A DNA stretch of 41,171 nt, taken from positions 1-41,171 of the forward strand of contig CAYNZF010000007.1 in assembly GCA_964401615.1 (NCBI GenBank), written 5' to 3'. The position numbers were made by a program, and so were the translations under genes. The notes beneath the pieces are model-generated. The model was not told the DNA's origin, searched no databases, and saw nothing but the letters and a program-made list of their open reading frames with translations. The stretch comes from JAXGQD01 sp964401615. GTDB lineage: Bacteria; Bacillota; Clostridia; Saccharofermentanales; Fastidiosipilaceae. Below are positions 30,990 to 40,280 of this stretch, piece by piece. Positions within the stretch are counted from its first letter, which is position 1. Every line of letters starts with the position of its first letter.

Positions 30990-32951
30990 ATGAATGAAAT
31001 ATTTGATGCACGCTTAGACAGCGTGCCCATGAACCCCGGAGTATACCTGATGAAGGACGCCGAGGGTTCTGTCATATATGTGGGTAAAGCCAATCGCCTG
31101 AGGCAGCGGCTGAACTCTTATTTCGGCCCGGGAGGACCGCAGGGCGGAGTGAAGGTCAAGGCCATGGTTGCCCGCGTGACCTCCTTTGACTTTGTCATTT
31201 GTGAAAATGAATTGGAAGCCCTGGTTTTAGAGTCCAATCTGATCAAAAGCTATCACCCCTTTTACAATATTCTCCTGCGTGACGACCGTGATTATCCCTA
31301 TCTGCGCATCACGCTGCATGAACAGTATCCGCGCATCCTGAAAGCGTACCGCATTGGGCCGGACAAAGCTGAGGGCGCCAAGTATTTCGGCCCCTTTCTG
31401 GCCGGCGATCTCTACTATGCGCTGCGCACGATTCACGAACTCTTTCCGCTGAAGACCTGCCGGCGCGTTTTTCCACGTGATATCGGCAAAGAAAGACCCT
31501 GTCTCAACTATTATATTCACCGCTGCATCGGCCCTTGCCTGGGTGATGTATCCGAACAGGACTATCGCGCGGTCATGCTCCAGGTCATTGACTTTCTGGA
31601 AGGCCGCTATTCCGCGATTGTTTCCGGTATAAAGGGCAAAATGTCCGCCGCCTCCGAGGCCCTGCGTTTCGAAGAGGCTGCTGAATGGCGGGACAAACTC
31701 CAGCGCCTGGAACGGCTATTAGCCAGGCAGACCGCGGTGACGGGTTACAAAGAGGACAGTGATGCCCTGGGCCTGGCTCGCGCGCAAGGCTTGTGCTGCG
31801 TGGTGCGTTTGGCTTTGCGAGGGGGAAAAATCACCGAGAGCACGACACACTTCATGAACGAAAACGGGGAGGACGAGTCGGAGCTGCTCCTGGCCTTCAT
31901 CGCTCAATATTACAGCGCGGACAATGCCCCGCGCGCCTTGCTTTTGCCTATCGCTCTGGACGAGGAATCCGCTTCGACCGCCACACAGCTTCTGGCTCTT
32001 GGCGCAACGCACGGCTCAAGCCCTGCAACAAAAATTTCCACGCCCCAACGCGGGGCTAAAACCCAAATATTGGAAATGGCCCGGAACACCGCTCGGGAAG
32101 CTTTGCAGCGTAAGCACATCATCAGCGGCAGCTCTGAAACGGTCCGCACCGAGGGGCTGCGCTTGTTGTCTTCGCTCGTCGGACTTGACGCGTTGTCGGC
32201 CCGCCGCATTGAAGCTTTCGATGTGGCGAATTACGGTGAGACGGACAAAGCCTGCAGCATGATCGTGTTTGTGGACGGCAAAGCGGACAAGAACTTGTAT
32301 CGACTCTTCAAAATCAAGCGTGTTGAAGGTCAGGACGACTACGCCTCCATGCGGGAAGCCCTGAGCCGCCGTGTGGCGCGTTTGGGCGAGGAGGCCTTCG
32401 GGGCTGTGCCGCAGTTGATTCTGGTCGATGGTGGACCGCAGCACGTATCGATGGCGCAGGCGGTTCTGGATGAAGCCGCTGTCAATGTGGCGCTGGCCGG
32501 TATGGTGAAAGACGAGCGGCATCGCACCCGTGGCCTCGCTCTGGTCAGCGGCGAAATCATCGAACTGGCGGAGATCGCCTATCCCGGAAAAAGCGCTCTG
32601 CACACCGCCGAAGCTCAAAGCGAGACAGCCGAAAATGAAGAGGCTTTTGGACTCAATAAAGATGAAGCGCGGCTGGTTTTGAATCTCTTGACGCGCATCC
32701 AGGATGAGGCGCATCGGGTGGCGGGCGGCTATACGAAAAAACTGAGCAAAAAACGTCAGCTGCGTTACAAGCTGGAAGACATTGCGGGGGTCGGACCACA
32801 GAAAAGAAAAGCGTTGATGGCTGCCTTTCCGAGTGTGAAAGCCATTTCGGAAAGCAGCCCGGAAACGCTGCTGGAAAAAGTGCCGAGCCTGGGTGAAAAA
32901 ACGGCCCGGGCCATCGTTGAGCATTTCACCCGTCCGGGAGAAAACACATGA
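30990..32951 (+). CDS. uvrC: Excinuclease ABC subunit C
   Basis: 653 residues. GIY-YIG nuclease at the N-terminus (GVY 17-19, YVGKA 30-34), a UVR motif around SEALRFEEAAEWRDKLQRL, a central RNase H-like nuclease (IEAFDVANYGETDKACSMIVF, LILVDGGPQH) and two helix-hairpin-helix motifs at the end (LEDIAGVGPQKRKALM, LEKVPSLGEKTARAI). It makes both incisions in nucleotide-excision repair. Its stop overlaps the next ATG as ATGA. It is close behind the Crh-like gene and probably co-transcribed with it. Confidence 0.97.
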   Translation: MNEIFDARLDSVPMNPGVYLMKDAEGSVIYVGKANRLRQRLNSYFGPGGPQGGVKVKAMVARVTSFDFVICENELEALVLESNLIKSYHPFYNILLRDDRDYPYLRITLHEQYPRILKAYRIGPDKAEGAKYFGPFLAGDLYYALRTIHELFPLKTCRRVFPRDIGKERPCLNYYIHRCIGPCLGDVSEQDYRAVMLQVIDFLEGRYSAIVSGIKGKMSAASEALRFEEAAEWRDKLQRLERLLARQTAVTGYKEDSDALGLARAQGLCCVVRLALRGGKITESTTHFMNENGEDESELLLAFIAQYYSADNAPRALLLPIALDEESASTATQLLALGATHGSSPATKISTPQRGAKTQILEMARNTAREALQRKHIISGSSETVRTEGLRLLSSLVGLDALSARRIEAFDVANYGETDKACSMIVFVDGKADKNLYRLFKIKRVEGQDDYASMREALSRRVARLGEEAFGAVPQLILVDGGPQHVSMAQAVLDEAAVNVALAGMVKDERHRTRGLALVSGEIIELAEIAYPGKSALHTAEAQSETAENEEAFGLNKDEARLVLNLLTRIQDEAHRVAGGYTKKLSKKRQLRYKLEDIAGVGPQKRKALMAAFPSVKAISESSPETLLEKVPSLGEKTARAIVEHFTRPGENT

Positions 32952-33706
32952 AAATCTGGGCGATCTCCGATCCGCATCTGGGCTTCGGCTCAGATAAGAT
33001 GATGGATATTTTCGGGAAGCACTGGGACGATCATCCCATCGAGATGGCCAATCATTGGCGTGCGCAAGTGGCTGAGGAAGACGTAGTCATCTTGTCCGGC
33101 GACATTTCCTGGGCTATAGACTACAAGGAACTGCTGCCCGATTTCAAGTTTCTGGACGCTCTGCCCGGACACAAATACATCGGCCGTGGAAACCATGACT
33201 TCTGGTGGGTTTCACAACAGAAGAACCATCGCTTCTGTGAAGAACATGGTTTCAAGAATTTTGAATTCATCCGTTCCAATGCCTTTCTTTTGCCTGCGAC
33301 CGATACGGGTTTCACAGCCGGAGGCAGCATCCTCTGCGGCACGAGGGGCTGGATCACACCAACGCATCCGGATTGGAAACAGACCGATGACAAATACTAC
33401 CGACGCGAGCTTATCCGTCTGCAATTGGCTTTAGAGGCGGCGCTCAAACTGCGTCAGCATGAAGAGCCCCTCCTGGCGGCCTTGCATTACCCGCCCTACG
33501 GGCCAAACGGTGAGCCCAGCGAGTTTACGGAAATGCTGGAAAAACATGGGGTGAAGCTCTGTCTGTTCGGTCATGTGCATGGTTACAAAGGCCGGCTGCT
33601 GCAGCGTTACGAGCGCGGAGGAATTCTGTATTTGAACACAGCCAGCGATGTGCTGGACTTCAAACCCTTGAATATTGGCGCTGCTGTCGCTGATTTGTTA
33701 CAATAG
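32948..33706 (+). CDS. Calcineurin-like metallophosphoesterase
   Basis: 252 residues with the complete dimetal phosphoesterase motif set: D8-x-H10 (SDPHLGFG), GDISWAI, GRGNHDFWW, ALHYPPYG and FGHVHGYKG. No signal peptide, so cytosolic. Substrate unknown; relatives are usually annotated as phosphohydrolases. It overlaps the uvrC stop by 4 nt. Confidence 0.9.
   Translation: MKIWAISDPHLGFGSDKMMDIFGKHWDDHPIEMANHWRAQVAEEDVVILSGDISWAIDYKELLPDFKFLDALPGHKYIGRGNHDFWWVSQQKNHRFCEEHGFKNFEFIRSNAFLLPATDTGFTAGGSILCGTRGWITPTHPDWKQTDDKYYRRELIRLQLALEAALKLRQHEEPLLAALHYPPYGPNGEPSEFTEMLEKHGVKLCLFGHVHGYKGRLLQRYERGGILYLNTASDVLDFKPLNIGAAVADLLQ
33675..33704 (+). promoter_or_regulatory. Candidate promoter of the yicC-remA-gmk-rpoZ-glyQS operon
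   Basis: TTGGCG (33675-33680) and TACAAT (33699-33704) are 18 nt apart, at the very end of the phosphoesterase gene and about 50 nt before yicC. Confidence 0.45.
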
Positions 33707-33756
33707 AACGATAAAAACGGCATTTTCCCTTGAGCCGAAGAGAGGTTGCTTAAAAT

Positions 33757-34644
33757 ATGGCGAACAGTATGACCGGTTTTGGCCACGGCGAAACGATGGT
33801 CAATGGTAAAAAAGTCACCTGCGACGTGAAATCGGTCAACAATCGGTATCTGGACATCCAGGTCCGCATGGCCCGCAGCATCTCCAATCTCGAGTATATC
33901 GTGCGGGATCTGACTCGCAATTACATCAATAGAGGCAAGCTTGATTTTTCCATTTACATTGAGGACAGCGGCGAAGAAAGCCGCCGTGTATTCTGCGATT
34001 TTCCTTTGGCAGAAGCCTATAAAGCGGCTTTGGAGGAACTTGGCGCTGTTTTGGAACGACCCTATCTGGTCCAGGTTTCGGATCTGGTGGCTTTCCCCGG
34101 TGTGCTTCAAGCTGAAAACGCTGAAAGTGACGGTTCTGAGTGGATCAGTATTCTCAGCGAGAGTGTTGAAATGGCTTTGAATGCACTTTGCGATATGCGC
34201 GGTCAAGAAGGCGCACGCCTGGTAGATGATATCCTGACGCGTTGTACCCGCCTGGAAATTCTCAGAGAACGAATCGCAGGCCGTGCCCCTCTGGTCGTCG
34301 ATGCATACCGAGAGAAGCTGACGACCCGCATCGATGAGCTGCTGGGTGTGGACGCTGAAAAGTATGTTGAACCGCAGCGTATGGCCGCGGAAGTGCTGCT
34401 TTTTGCCGATAAGGCCGCGATCGATGAGGAACTGGTGCGCCTGCTCAGTCACTTTAAAGCGCTGAAAAAAACCGTTGTGCGAGATGAGGCGGTCGGAAAG
34501 AAACTTGATTTTCTGGTCCAGGAAATCAATCGTGAAATCAACACCATCGGCTCGAAAGCCAATGATCTTGACATCACCAACGATGTGATGGAAATGAAGA
34601 GCGAAGTGGAAAAAATTCGCGAACAGATACAGAATTTGGAGTAA
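33757..34644 (+). CDS. yicC: YicC/YloC-family endoribonuclease
   Basis: 295 residues. SMTGFGHGE at the start, SVNNRYLDI, IRDL-type RDLTRNYINRGKLDF and the C-terminal EINREINTIGSKANDLDITNDVMEMKSEVEKIREQIQNLE are the conserved ends of the family. E. coli YicC is an endoribonuclease that degrades certain small RNAs. AGAGAGG precedes the ATG. The 378-residue minus-strand frame over it is an antisense artefact. remA follows after 4 nt. Confidence 0.93.
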   Translation: MANSMTGFGHGETMVNGKKVTCDVKSVNNRYLDIQVRMARSISNLEYIVRDLTRNYINRGKLDFSIYIEDSGEESRRVFCDFPLAEAYKAALEELGAVLERPYLVQVSDLVAFPGVLQAENAESDGSEWISILSESVEMALNALCDMRGQEGARLVDDILTRCTRLEILRERIAGRAPLVVDAYREKLTTRIDELLGVDAEKYVEPQRMAAEVLLFADKAAIDEELVRLLSHFKALKKTVVRDEAVGKKLDFLVQEINREINTIGSKANDLDITNDVMEMKSEVEKIREQIQNLE

Positions 34645-34648
34645 ATTA

Positions 34649-34927
34649 GTGGCGGAATTCTTAGATATCGGGTCCGGTAATTTGGTGAACCCCATGCGTC
34701 TCATCGCTGTGGTCAACGCGGACAGCTCACCGGTCAGGCGCATGATTCAAGACGCACGCGAGCGCGGTGTTTTAATTGACGCGACCTCAGGAAAAAAGAC
34801 CATTGCAGCCTTGGTCATGGACAGCGATCACATCGTATGTTCAGCGTTGAGCCCTGAAGAAATAAAAAGCCGCGTCGCGGATTTGACAAGTTTGAACACA
34901 CGACCGGAAGCCGAGGTGGGAGCATGA
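34649..34927 (+). CDS. remA: RemA (DUF370) family regulatory protein
   Basis: 92 residues, close to Bacillus RemA through the core: LDIGSGNLVNPMRLIAVVN, SPVRRMIQDARERGVLIDATSGKKTIAALVMDSDHIVCSA. In Bacillus it is a DNA-binding activator of biofilm matrix and osmoprotection genes. GTG start at 34649 behind GGAG. The last bases overlap the gmk start. The yicC-remA-gmk-rpoZ order is conserved in Firmicutes. Confidence 0.95.
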   Translation: MAEFLDIGSGNLVNPMRLIAVVNADSSPVRRMIQDARERGVLIDATSGKKTIAALVMDSDHIVCSALSPEEIKSRVADLTSLNTRPEAEVGA

Positions 34928-35550
34928 ATCACGAAAACATCATCCAGCGAAAAGGTGTTGTGCTTTGTCTTTCCGGACCTTCAGGTGTGGGCAAGGGAAC
35001 AGTCATTCATGCCCTTCGCGAATTATATGAAGATTTAACGGTTTCAGTTTCGGTGACTACACGCAAGCCCAGACCCGGTGAACGCGAAGGTATCGAATAT
35101 TATTTTGTCGACAAGCCTAAATTCGACGAAATGCTGGCCAGGAACGAAATATTGGAACATGATACTTACGTAGATAATTACTACGGCACACCGCGCGGAC
35201 CGATAGAAAAAATGTGGAAAAACGGTGAAGATGTGGTGCTGGACATAACCGTCGCCGGTTCTCTGGCGGTCAAAGAGAATTTTCCCGAAGCGGTGACGAT
35301 TTTCCTGCTGCCCCCTTCCGTTGATGAACTCGAGATGCGGCTGGTCACTCGAGGCACGGAAGAACAGAACGCGGTCCAGAAAAGGCTCGATTTTGCCAAA
35401 AAAGAGATGCAGCAGGTCGGAAAATTTCAATACGTGCTGGTCAACACCCAGGTACGTGAAACGGCGGAACAGCTCTGGCATATTTTGGAAGCAGAACGCC
35501 ACAAGGTAAAAAACACTTTAGGAATTGAAGAAGTCATAAAAAACCTGTAG
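34924..35550 (+). CDS. gmk: Guanylate kinase
   Basis: 208 residues. P-loop GPSGVGKG (18-25), then SVTTRKPRPGEREGIEYYF, the GMP-binding segment, and DNYYGTPRGPIE. It phosphorylates GMP to GDP. Start ATG 34924 overlaps the remA stop by 4 nt. Confidence 0.97.
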   Translation: MNHENIIQRKGVVLCLSGPSGVGKGTVIHALRELYEDLTVSVSVTTRKPRPGEREGIEYYFVDKPKFDEMLARNEILEHDTYVDNYYGTPRGPIEKMWKNGEDVVLDITVAGSLAVKENFPEAVTIFLLPPSVDELEMRLVTRGTEEQNAVQKRLDFAKKEMQQVGKFQYVLVNTQVRETAEQLWHILEAERHKVKNTLGIEEVIKNL

Positions 35551-35553
35551 AAT
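35525..35553 (+). promoter_or_regulatory. Possible internal promoter before rpoZ
   Basis: TTGAAG (35525-35530) and TAGAAT (35548-35553) are 17 nt apart at the end of gmk. A small hairpin AAACG-AGAG-CGTTT (35586-35599) follows in the 87-nt gap. Weak evidence for a separate start for rpoZ-glyQS. Confidence 0.3.
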
Positions 35554-35637
35554 AGTATAGCTAAAGAGTTTTACACTTTGGGACGAAACGAGAGCGTTTT
35601 GGCCGAATCGTAGATAATTGAGGAATGAGGAAAATTA

Positions 35638-36090
35638 ATGTTAGTAAAACCAACCCTGGATGAACTCCTGCCAAGAACCGAAAACCGCTACACCTTGTCG
35701 GTGCTGGTCGCTAAACGCGCCCGTCAATTGATGAACGGAGCTCTCCCCATGGTGGAATCCGATACGCCCAACATGGTCACACTCGGTTGTGAAGAAATCG
35801 CCATCGGCGAAGTCGTTTCCATACCCGGAAAACATGAAGTTGAAATTCCCCTGCGTCCTGAAGTCATCGAAGCCAGACGCCTGGCCGCTGCCGCGAAGGA
35901 AGACGGAGCCCGTTTGGAAATTCTCCACGACGACCGTCTCGTGGAAGTGCCCATGGCCGATGAAATCGAACGGCCGATGGATTTGGAAGATTTGACTGCA
36001 GCCTTTGACGCGGCTTCAGCGGAATATGAAGAGAAAGTAAATGAAGACGCGGCGGAACCAGAAGTCGTGGCTGAATCAGACGAGGAATAA
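35638..36090 (+). CDS. rpoZ: RNA polymerase omega subunit with long acidic C-terminus
   Basis: 150 residues; omega normally has 65-90. Residues 1-60 are typical: PTLDELLPRTENRYTLSVLVAKRARQLMNG. After about residue 75 a charged extension follows, ending in a Glu/Asp/Ala-rich segment (EKVNEDAAEPEVVAESDEE). The core subunit helps assemble the polymerase; the role of the tail is unknown. GAGGAAAATTA precedes the ATG. glyQS starts 4 nt after the stop. Confidence 0.88.
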   Translation: MLVKPTLDELLPRTENRYTLSVLVAKRARQLMNGALPMVESDTPNMVTLGCEEIAIGEVVSIPGKHEVEIPLRPEVIEARRLAAAAKEDGARLEILHDDRLVEVPMADEIERPMDLEDLTAAFDAASAEYEEKVNEDAAEPEVVAESDEE

Positions 36091-36093
36091 AGC

Positions 36094-37482
36094 GTGGCTG
36101 TTGAAAAAACCATGGAAAAAATCGTCGCTCTCGCCAAAAACCGGGGCTTTGTTTTTCCGGGCTCCGACATTTACGGTGGTTTGGCCAATACCTGGGATTA
36201 CGGTCCTCTGGGCGTTGAACTCAAGAACAATGTCAAACAAGCCTGGTGGCAGAAGTTTGTGCGTGAGAACAAGTATAACGTTGGCGTTGATTGCGCGATC
36301 CTCATGAACCCTCGCGTCTGGGAAGCCTCCGGTCATGTGGGCAGCTTCTCCGATCCGCTGATAGACTGCAAGTCCTGCAAGTCCCGCTACCGTGCCGACA
36401 ATCTCATCGAAGACTGGCAAGGCGCGCATGACGTTCACGATCCGCTCGAAGGTTTATCCAACGCCGAACTGGTCGACTATATCCGTGAACACGAAATCAC
36501 CTGCCCCTATTGCGGCAAGCTCAATTACACCGATGTACGTCAATTCAATTTGATGTTTAAAACCTTCCAGGGGGTCACCGAGGATGGTTCAACTCAAATT
36601 TATTTACGTCCTGAAACCGCTCAGGGCATATTCGTCAACTACGCCAATGTACAGCGAAGCGCCCGCCGCAAGATCCCCTTTGGTATCTGCCAGATCGGCA
36701 AGTCCTTCCGTAACGAAATCACTCCGGGTAACTTTACCTTCAGAACCCGCGAGTTCGAACAGATGGAACTGGAGTTTTTCTGCGAACCCGGTACAGATCT
36801 GGAATGGTTTGGATATTGGAAAGAGTTCTGTAAAAACTGGCTCCTCAGCCTCGGCATGAAAGAAGAAGAACTGCGCCTGCGCGACCATGACGCCGAAGAG
36901 TTGTCATTTTATTCAAAAGCGACCACCGACTTTGAATTTCTCTTCCCCTTTGGCTGGGGCGAGCTCTGGGGCATAGCCGATCGCACGGATTATGATCTCA
37001 AACAGCATATCGAATACTCAAAAGCCAATCTGGAGTATTTTGATCCACAGACCAACGAAAAATACATCCCTTATGTGATTGAGCCTTCACTCGGAGCAGA
37101 CCGGGTCACACTGGCCTTCCTCTGCGGAGCTTATGATGAGGAGACCCTCGAAAACGGCGAAAGCCGGGTCGTGCTGCGTTTTCACCCAGCCTTGGCTCCC
37201 GTGAAAATCGCGGTTTTGCCATTGTCTGCGAAACTGAGCGCTGCGGCCGAAGAGGTTCGCGCTGTTCTGGCCAGGCACTACAATGTCGAACTCGACGACC
37301 GCCAAAGCATCGGGAAGCGTTACCGACGTCAGGATGAAATCGGCACACCCTATTGTGTGACCTACGATTTCGACAGCGAAAACGACCACTGCGTGACCGT
37401 ACGTGAGCGAGACAGCATGGCACAAATTCGCATGCCCATCGTGGATCTGCCGGGCTATTTCGCGAATAAATTTGATTTTTAA
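36094..37482 (+). CDS. glyQS: Glycyl-tRNA synthetase, single-chain (alpha2) type
   Basis: 462 residues of the class II enzyme found in many Gram-positives, not the alpha2-beta2 form. Motifs: GFVFPGSDIYGGLANTWDYGPLG; zinc-like pairs CKSC and CPYC flanking the insertion; RPETAQGIFVNY; QIGKSFRNEITPGNFTFRTREFEQME (motif 2); GADRVTLAFL (motif 3); and the C-terminal anticodon-binding domain. Charges tRNA-Gly. GTG start at 36094, with GAGG in the end of rpoZ, shows translational coupling. Confidence 0.96.
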   Translation: MAVEKTMEKIVALAKNRGFVFPGSDIYGGLANTWDYGPLGVELKNNVKQAWWQKFVRENKYNVGVDCAILMNPRVWEASGHVGSFSDPLIDCKSCKSRYRADNLIEDWQGAHDVHDPLEGLSNAELVDYIREHEITCPYCGKLNYTDVRQFNLMFKTFQGVTEDGSTQIYLRPETAQGIFVNYANVQRSARRKIPFGICQIGKSFRNEITPGNFTFRTREFEQMELEFFCEPGTDLEWFGYWKEFCKNWLLSLGMKEEELRLRDHDAEELSFYSKATTDFEFLFPFGWGELWGIADRTDYDLKQHIEYSKANLEYFDPQTNEKYIPYVIEPSLGADRVTLAFLCGAYDEETLENGESRVVLRFHPALAPVKIAVLPLSAKLSAAAEEVRAVLARHYNVELDDRQSIGKRYRRQDEIGTPYCVTYDFDSENDHCVTVRERDSMAQIRMPIVDLPGYFANKFDF

Positions 37483-37511
37483 AAAAGAGTCGGTGTAAGC
37501 CGGCCTTTTTT
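37481..37511 (+). terminator. Terminator after glyQS
   Basis: The stem AAAAAAG(A)GTCGG / CCGGCCTTTTTT has one bulged A and one G-U pair, a 6-nt loop, and its 3' arm ends in six T. It begins at the glyQS stop codon and ends the yicC-to-glyQS operon. Confidence 0.75.
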
Positions 37512-37562
37512 ATAAATATTATTTTATCAAACCGGCCATAAGGCCAGTAAAAAGGAGGAAAT

Positions 37563-40187
37563 ATGGCAAAATACGTCTATCTATTTAATGAAGGTAATGC
37601 CGGCATGCGCGAGCTTCTGGGCGGTAAAGGTGCCAACCTGGCGGAGATGACCAACCTCGGTCTACCTGTACCCCGTGGTTTTACCATCACTACTGAAGCC
37701 TGTACCCGTTACTATGAAGACGGCGAAAAAGTCAGCCAGGAGATCGAGGACGAAATCTTCAAGACTTTAGCCATCACCGAAAAGAACAGCGGCAAGGGTT
37801 TCGGCGACCCGTCCAATCCCTATCTGGTTTCCGTTCGTTCAGGTTCCCGCGCTTCCATGCCGGGCATGATGGACACCATTCTTAACCTGGGTCTCAACAA
37901 TGAAGTCGTAAAAGGCCTTGCGGGATTGACCGGAAATCCCCGTTTTGCCAATGACTCCTACCGTCGTTTTATTGCCATGTTCTCCGACGTCGTTATGGGT
38001 ATCAGTAAAAATTTCTATGAAAAAGAAATGGATGAGGTCAAAGAAGCCCGCGGTGTCAAACTTGATACTGAACTGGACGCAGACGCGATGGCTGAAGTCG
38101 TAGAACGCTCTCTGCGTGTTTATAAAGAGAAAAAAGGCGAAGAATTCCCTCAGGATCCCAAAGTCCAGCTGATGGAATCCATCAAAGCAGTGTTCCGTTC
38201 CTGGAATAACGACCGCGCCATCACCTATCGCCGCCTCAACGGTATCCCCGGTTCGTGGGGCACCGCCGTCAATGTGCAGGAAATGGTCTATGGCAACATG
38301 GGCGACACCTCCGGTACCGGCGTGGCCTTCACCCGCAATCCTTCCACAGGCGAAAACAAACTTTATGGTGAGTTCCTCATGAACGCCCAGGGCGAAGACG
38401 TCGTGGCCGGTATCCGTACCCCTGCCACCATCGATCAGCTGCAGGAAGTCATGCCGGAAGTTTATGAGCAATTCCGTGAGACCGCCGAACGCCTCGAAAA
38501 TCACTATAAAGACATGCAGGATCTGGAGTTCACCATTGAACGCGGAAAACTGTTCATTCTTCAAACCCGCAATGGCAAAAGAACCGCGGCTGCGGCTCTG
38601 CGCATCGCCACTGAACTGGTCGACGAAGGAAAGATCACCGAGGAGCAGGCCGTGTTGCGCATCGATCCTCAACAACTCGACGCTCTGCTGCATCCTGCTT
38701 TTGACACTGCCGCACTTAAAAACGCCAAACCCATCACCCGCGGCTTACCGGCTTCACCGGGCGCAGCCAGCGGTAAAATCTACTTCACGGCCGAAGCGGC
38801 TTCCGCGGCGGTCAACGAGCGCGGTGAAAAAGTCGTGCTGGTCCGCCTTGAAACTTCACCCGAAGATATCGAAGGTATGCACAGCTCAGAAGGCATTTTG
38901 ACCGGTCGTGGCGGCATGACCTCACACGCGGCGGTGGTCGCGCGTGGTATGGGTAAATGCTGCGTCTCCGGCTGCTCTGATTTGACCATTCGCGAAGAAG
39001 AAAAATACATGATCGACGCGAGCGGCCGCAGATTCAATGAGGGCGATGTCCTTTCACTTGACGGCACCAGCGGTAATGTCTACGGCGAAGCCATTCCCAC
39101 AGTGGAGGCCGAAGTGAGCGGTGACCTGGAAAAAGTCATGAACTGGGCCGATCGTTTCCGCACCATGGGTGTGCGCACCAACGCGGACAGCCCCGCAGAT
39201 GCAGCGATCGCGCGTGGCCTTGGCGCAGAAGGCATCGGCCTGACCCGTACCGAGCACATGTTCTTCGAAGCGGATCGTATTTTTGCCTTCCGTCAAATGA
39301 TCGTGGCCAAAGACGAAACCGCGCGCCGCGCGGCTCTCGCCAAGATCGAACCGGTGCAGCAAGCTGATTTCGAAGGCATCTTCGAGGCCATGAAGGGTCT
39401 GCCGGTCACCATCCGTTTGCTTGATCCGCCTTTGCATGAATTCCTGCCGACCAAAGAAGATGAAATTCAACAACTGGCCAGCAGCTTGAATGTTGAGTAC
39501 AGCGAACTGGTCGATCTGATCGAGCGCATGCACGAGCTGAACCCGATGATGGGCCATCGTGGCTGCCGTCTGGCTGTTTCCTATCCGGAGATCGCTGAAA
39601 TGCAGACCAACGCCATTATCAAAGCCGCTCTGAAGATCAAAGCCGCGGGTTCCGATATCGTTCCGGAAATCATGATCCCTCTGGTCTGCGATGTCAAAGA
39701 ACTGCAATTTGTCAAAAAGATCATCGTCGATACCGCCGACGCGCTTATCAAAGCGTCCGGTCTGGAGCTGAATTATCTGGTCGGTACCATGATTGAGATC
39801 CCTCGCGCCGCCTTGCTGGCTGATGAGATCGCCAAAGAAGCTGCGTTCTTCAGCTTTGGTACCAACGACTTGACTCAGATGACCTATGGTCTCTCCCGTG
39901 ACGATGCAGGTCGTATTTTGAATGACTACTACAAAGCCAAAATCTTCGAAGCCGATCCAACAGCCAGCCTGGACCAAATCGGTGTGGGACGTCTGATGAA
40001 GATCGCCGTTGAAGGAGGCCGTTCCACCAATCCCAAGATCAAACTTGGTATTTGCGGTGAGCACGGTGGTGATCCTGCTTCGGTTAAGTTCTGCAATACC
40101 CTGGGCCTGAGCTATGTGTCCTGTTCACCCTTCCGCGTACCCATCGCGAAACTTGCCGCTGCACAAGCTGCAATCGAACAGAAATAA
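37563..40187 (+). CDS. ppdK: Pyruvate, phosphate dikinase
   Basis: 874 residues, full length. Interconverts pyruvate, ATP and phosphate with PEP, AMP and PPi. The N-terminal nucleotide domain holds LLGGKGANLAEM and RSGSRASMPGMMDTILNLG; the phosphohistidine is H455 in GGMTSHAAVVARG; the C-terminal PEP/pyruvate barrel has GHRGCRLAVSYPEI, SFGTNDLTQMTYGLSRDD and C831 in GICGEHGGDP. In anaerobic Clostridia the enzyme works in glycolysis or gluconeogenesis in place of, or beside, pyruvate kinase. AAAGGAGG precedes the ATG; a small GGCC-ATAA-GGCC hairpin stands just upstream. It is a single-gene unit between two terminators. Confidence 0.98.
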   Translation: MAKYVYLFNEGNAGMRELLGGKGANLAEMTNLGLPVPRGFTITTEACTRYYEDGEKVSQEIEDEIFKTLAITEKNSGKGFGDPSNPYLVSVRSGSRASMPGMMDTILNLGLNNEVVKGLAGLTGNPRFANDSYRRFIAMFSDVVMGISKNFYEKEMDEVKEARGVKLDTELDADAMAEVVERSLRVYKEKKGEEFPQDPKVQLMESIKAVFRSWNNDRAITYRRLNGIPGSWGTAVNVQEMVYGNMGDTSGTGVAFTRNPSTGENKLYGEFLMNAQGEDVVAGIRTPATIDQLQEVMPEVYEQFRETAERLENHYKDMQDLEFTIERGKLFILQTRNGKRTAAAALRIATELVDEGKITEEQAVLRIDPQQLDALLHPAFDTAALKNAKPITRGLPASPGAASGKIYFTAEAASAAVNERGEKVVLVRLETSPEDIEGMHSSEGILTGRGGMTSHAAVVARGMGKCCVSGCSDLTIREEEKYMIDASGRRFNEGDVLSLDGTSGNVYGEAIPTVEAEVSGDLEKVMNWADRFRTMGVRTNADSPADAAIARGLGAEGIGLTRTEHMFFEADRIFAFRQMIVAKDETARRAALAKIEPVQQADFEGIFEAMKGLPVTIRLLDPPLHEFLPTKEDEIQQLASSLNVEYSELVDLIERMHELNPMMGHRGCRLAVSYPEIAEMQTNAIIKAALKIKAAGSDIVPEIMIPLVCDVKELQFVKKIIVDTADALIKASGLELNYLVGTMIEIPRAALLADEIAKEAAFFSFGTNDLTQMTYGLSRDDAGRILNDYYKAKIFEADPTASLDQIGVGRLMKIAVEGGRSTNPKIKLGICGEHGGDPASVKFCNTLGLSYVSCSPFRVPIAKLAAAQAAIEQK

Positions 40188-40216
40188 GACAGCCTGCACC
40201 CGGCACAAGTAAGAAG

Positions 40217-40250
40217 ACACCGCTGCATTCAATCGTGGCGGTGTTTTTTT
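40217..40250 (+). terminator. Terminator after ppdK
   Basis: ACACCGC (40217-40223) pairs perfectly with GCGGTGT (40238-40244), followed by seven T (40244-40250). Clear intrinsic terminator. Confidence 0.88.
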
Positions 40251-40280
40251 CACCTTAATAACTTATAGGGGATTTCAAAT

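Noticed and set aside
32016..32924. Minus-strand frame of 302 codons
   Set aside because: Antisense to uvrC; the composition is not that of a real protein and no start signal exists.
33607..34743. Minus-strand frame of 378 codons
   Set aside because: Antisense to yicC and its neighbours over its whole length, with no ribosome binding site; the plus-strand proteins are clear homologues of known families.
39054..40064. Minus-strand frame of 336 codons (and a similar one at 37839-38693)
   Set aside because: Both are antisense to ppdK, an artefact of its codon bias.
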